Source of the DNA: Calliopsis andreniformis | Lineage: Eukaryota; Arthropoda; Insecta; Hymenoptera; Andrenidae | DNA: 64,000 bases | Direction of reading: 5' to 3' | Assembly: GCF_051401765.1 (NCBI RefSeq) | Contig: NC_135064.1 | Coordinates: forward strand, 24,960,001 to 25,024,000 | Shown: positions 61,301 to 64,000 of the stretch, in pieces | Position numbering within the stretch: position 1 is the stretch's first letter | Layout: each line of letters begins with the position of its first letter | Notes under the pieces: model-generated | What the model was told of the DNA's origin: nothing | Database searches by the model: none | Seen by the model: only the letters and a program-made list of their open reading frames with translations | Translations under genes and position numbers: made by a program

Positions 61301-64000
61301 TGTTATCCATTGACTCGTGACTCGCATGTGTAATGGCATCAGATCATCACGATTTCACTTGTCATTGAAATGGTGGAGAAAACCATTCTTTGGAAAGTCA
61401 GAAATAGGTATGTATTGCCTTTTTGACTCACAATAGTATCTATGTGGTATTTGTGTAGGCACTATTGTTAGTGATGTATTTACAACTTGCACTTCTGACA
61501 CCTGTACTATCACGTCCAGAAAATTTTATCAATATTTGCACCACCTGACTTGGAAAATAATTGTCTCTGTGACTCAGTTTCCCTGAATAGTTTACTCACC
61601 ACATCACTTAGATACTCCTAAAAATAGTAAAATTGAGTTCCAAAATATATACTAAATAACTCAACTTTTAATATTTACCATTAAAAGTGTCCAGGGATAA
61701 TTTCCAAATACTCCTAAAAAGAAAGTTGCAAATTTCCTGTACAGTATATAAATTTCCTCTAATGAATTCAGTGACTTCACCATATTAAATTCTCCCACCA
61801 ATTCTATACCAGTTGAGGGTTTAAATGACCAAACCTTTCCCTTAAATTTCATCAAAAGGGGACAGCTTAAACCCCCAGGGAGTCAATAGCTAATTACTTC
61901 CGAAATACGATCAGGATCAAAGGTCAGAAGCTTCGGAACAGAGTCGCTTAGAATCGCGAAAGCTTTGGAGGGGCGATTGCGACCCAGCTGGTAGCGCACT
62001 CGATTCCTGAGGCTTTATCGAATTCGTTAGGTAAGCGGGTTGACGTTGCGCCCAAAGGGCCGCGCGATTGCACGGTCATACGGCACAGATTTAAAAGCGA
62101 GTCCTTTTTTTGCGGTGATTCCTCTCATGCCACGCGTACATGCGCGCAGGTTCTGTCCTGGTAGCGGCGATCATGGGCGCGCTTCAGCGTCGAAAAGGGA
62201 AAAAAAGAAACTATTCAGGGCCGTGGCTGGTAATTACCAGCTGCGAAACGAGGCGCCTTTGTGCCGTGCCGCCAGGTGGAATTCGCGAGAAGCCTCGGGT
62301 TTCGAAGGACAGAGAAGATACCGTGATAGCGTACACGACGCACGCGGAGGAAGACGAATTTCCGAGCGGTTTCCTGCAGACACTCTGTGCTCGTGGACCG
62401 TGTTTCATCAGGGAGCAAGGGGAAGGGTGTACACGGGGCATCCCGTGACCATCAGGCCGTGCAAGGGTGGGAACGAGGCGGAAAAAAAGGAGAAGGGAAA
62501 GAGGCGAGGGAAAAGCAACAGTAACGTAGCGCCGCGGGCCAAAAACTGTCGCGATAATGAGATTTATGGGGCCCAAAAACGTGGTCGCGATTACCGCGGA
62601 TAAGCCGAAACTTCGCGCCGCCCTTGCCCCAGCTCGTGTTGCCCGCTTTCTACGAAAGATTTTAATTTCGCTGGGCGAGAATGCCTTCCGAGAATCAATC
62701 GGTTTTCACCTGCGCCCCGTGATTCTATCTGCGTTTCGTTCGTGCTCGGCTGGCGCTCCGTATTTCGGATTCACCGATGAACTCATTCGGCGTTTCCTTG
62801 TCAGAACGTGTCATCGCGTCTCGCGGTAAAATTGGTATGTGTCGTCTGTTCTGGAATGTCTCATCGCCCGTTGAATTATTTGTACTGTTCTATTAACCCT
62901 TTAACAGGTCATTTTTCATTGCGGCGGGACGCTAATGGAGTTCTGGCATCTGGATGGCCTTAGAGTATTATACGCTATTAGTATTACTCATGAAGATTCA
63001 TTTTGACATTTAGTCAAATGTATCGAGGCGAGAAATACACCTGTACATTTGTGAATATTACAAAATATTCGGATTTTGCATAATATCGAATACATCAGCT
63101 CTGGCAGGGAAAATGGAAGTTTATTCATTAATTATTTATTTGTTTACGGTAATAATAGAGAAAAAAAGAAACCTACGGGAAGTTGGTGTATTCATTAAAA
63201 AATATTAACATATATAAAAAATGACCTCTCATCAGCTCATTACAAGTTGCTCCAACAGCGAATCGACATAGCACCGCTTTAATCCGTTAATTGGGTCATC
63301 TCTCAGGCAGAAACATCCCGTGTGTGTTTAAAAATAATTGTAAGCAAATTAACTTGTTTCCCCCGCAGTGAATGCCGCGTACTTATAATGCACAGCTGTA
63401 TTTACTCCTTTGCACGAACGTAATTATTAAACTTTCGGGACGAGTTAATCCGTTCGCGCTCCAACTACCAGCATAACAAGTAGAGTGCCTAAAGGCGATC
63501 TACTCGAACGGTCAACACAGCGAAATTGTATCTTCCGGGCGGGCTGAGATAAAAACAAAACCGATCCTTTGAAGTTGCCTGTCAATATGCCCGAAGAACG
63601 CCCGGAGCGCAAGGAATCGACTCATTTTCTCCAGCTGTGGGGAGAAAAAAGGAGGAGCCTCAAAGGGGTAACAAAGCGATCGAATCCTCTTACCATGTAA
63701 AGCACCCTTGGAACATACGTAATATGATAACGCTCCCGAGAACCTACAACTTAATATCACTGGAGACGAATTAATCCTCAAGAAGGGGGCGATACTCCTC
63801 CGTCGAAGCATTTGTTAATTAAGAGGATCGCTCCCCTTTTGAGAGCCTTGAATAAACGAATCCCCTGGAAAATCGTCGTAAGTCTAAGAACACTTGCCGT
63901 GTCGCGTCGAGCAATTCATCGTGCCTTGCACTCCCCCGCGTTCGGGTCGTCGCGTCGGTCTGATACGTACGAGTGTACCTGTTAATATCGTTGGCATGGT

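Larger units (their letters stand above)
49372..64000. other. Noncoding, GC-rich stretch with low-complexity tracts
   Basis: No recognisable gene. The longest frames in the window fall here (52913-53584 minus, 223 codons; 56442-57017 plus and 56516-57097 minus, about 190 codons each; 62040-62603 plus, 187 codons). All are basic or Ser/Glu-rich low complexity over CpG-rich or purine/pyrimidine-skewed DNA. Visible items are palindromes (50631-50644, 57988-58021), GC-rich repeats (51816-51856, 53125-53160, 56831-56852) and a local duplication (58294-58370). The region from about 60.7 to 61.9 kb is A/T-rich and holds nothing I recognise. Confidence 0.5.

Noticed and set aside
62040..62603. 187-codon plus-strand frame
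   Set aside because: Basic, low-complexity composition in GC-rich DNA, with overlapping frames on both strands and no recognisable motif.

Overview
The window reads as nuclear DNA from an animal, most likely an insect and plausibly a hymenopteran (bee, ant or wasp). This is inferred from four things: no bacterial gene density or operons; frequent CpG and TCGA/GCGC words mixed with A/T-rich stretches; dispersed short tandem arrays; and one decayed insect-type DDE transposase fragment. Species and locus cannot be named. Nothing looks like a bacterial, viral or organellar gene set. I found no rRNA, no CRISPR and no tRNA with a convincing T-arm.

Most of the 64 kb looks intergenic or intronic. 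Open frames are short, overlap on both strands, and are longest exactly where the sequence is GC-rich or purine/pyrimidine-skewed, as expected by chance. None of the longest frames (up to about 220 codons) shows a domain I recognise.

The best gene candidate is on the minus strand at 27139-27386. It is a terminal-exon-like frame with a textbook signal peptide, a short mature part with two cysteines and one N-glycosylation sequon, a stop codon, and an AATAAA signal five bases later. Its start codon would lie in an upstream exon that I could not place. Weaker exon candidates behind good 3' splice sites lie at 29407-29622 and 39370-39559. The minus strand around 46060-46450 also has two protein-like frames.

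Layout: 1-6.5 kb is featureless; 6.5-6.7 kb holds the first of four arrays of an 8-bp unit (TTGAATAT and variants). A possible recursive splice site is at 7114/7115 and a (GGCGC)n run at 9.1 kb. A degenerate mariner-like transposase C-terminus is at about 12.3 kb. Noncoding DNA follows to 26.8 kb, then array 2 directly next to the 3' end of the peptide candidate. Array 3 is at 34.3 kb. Splice-like motifs and palindromes occupy 35-40 kb. A cluster of TCF-like CCTTTGA words is at 46.2-46.4 kb, and array 4, in the opposite orientation, is at 49.2 kb. The region 51-63 kb is GC-rich with several low-complexity tracts.

No set of genes working together can be read from this window.
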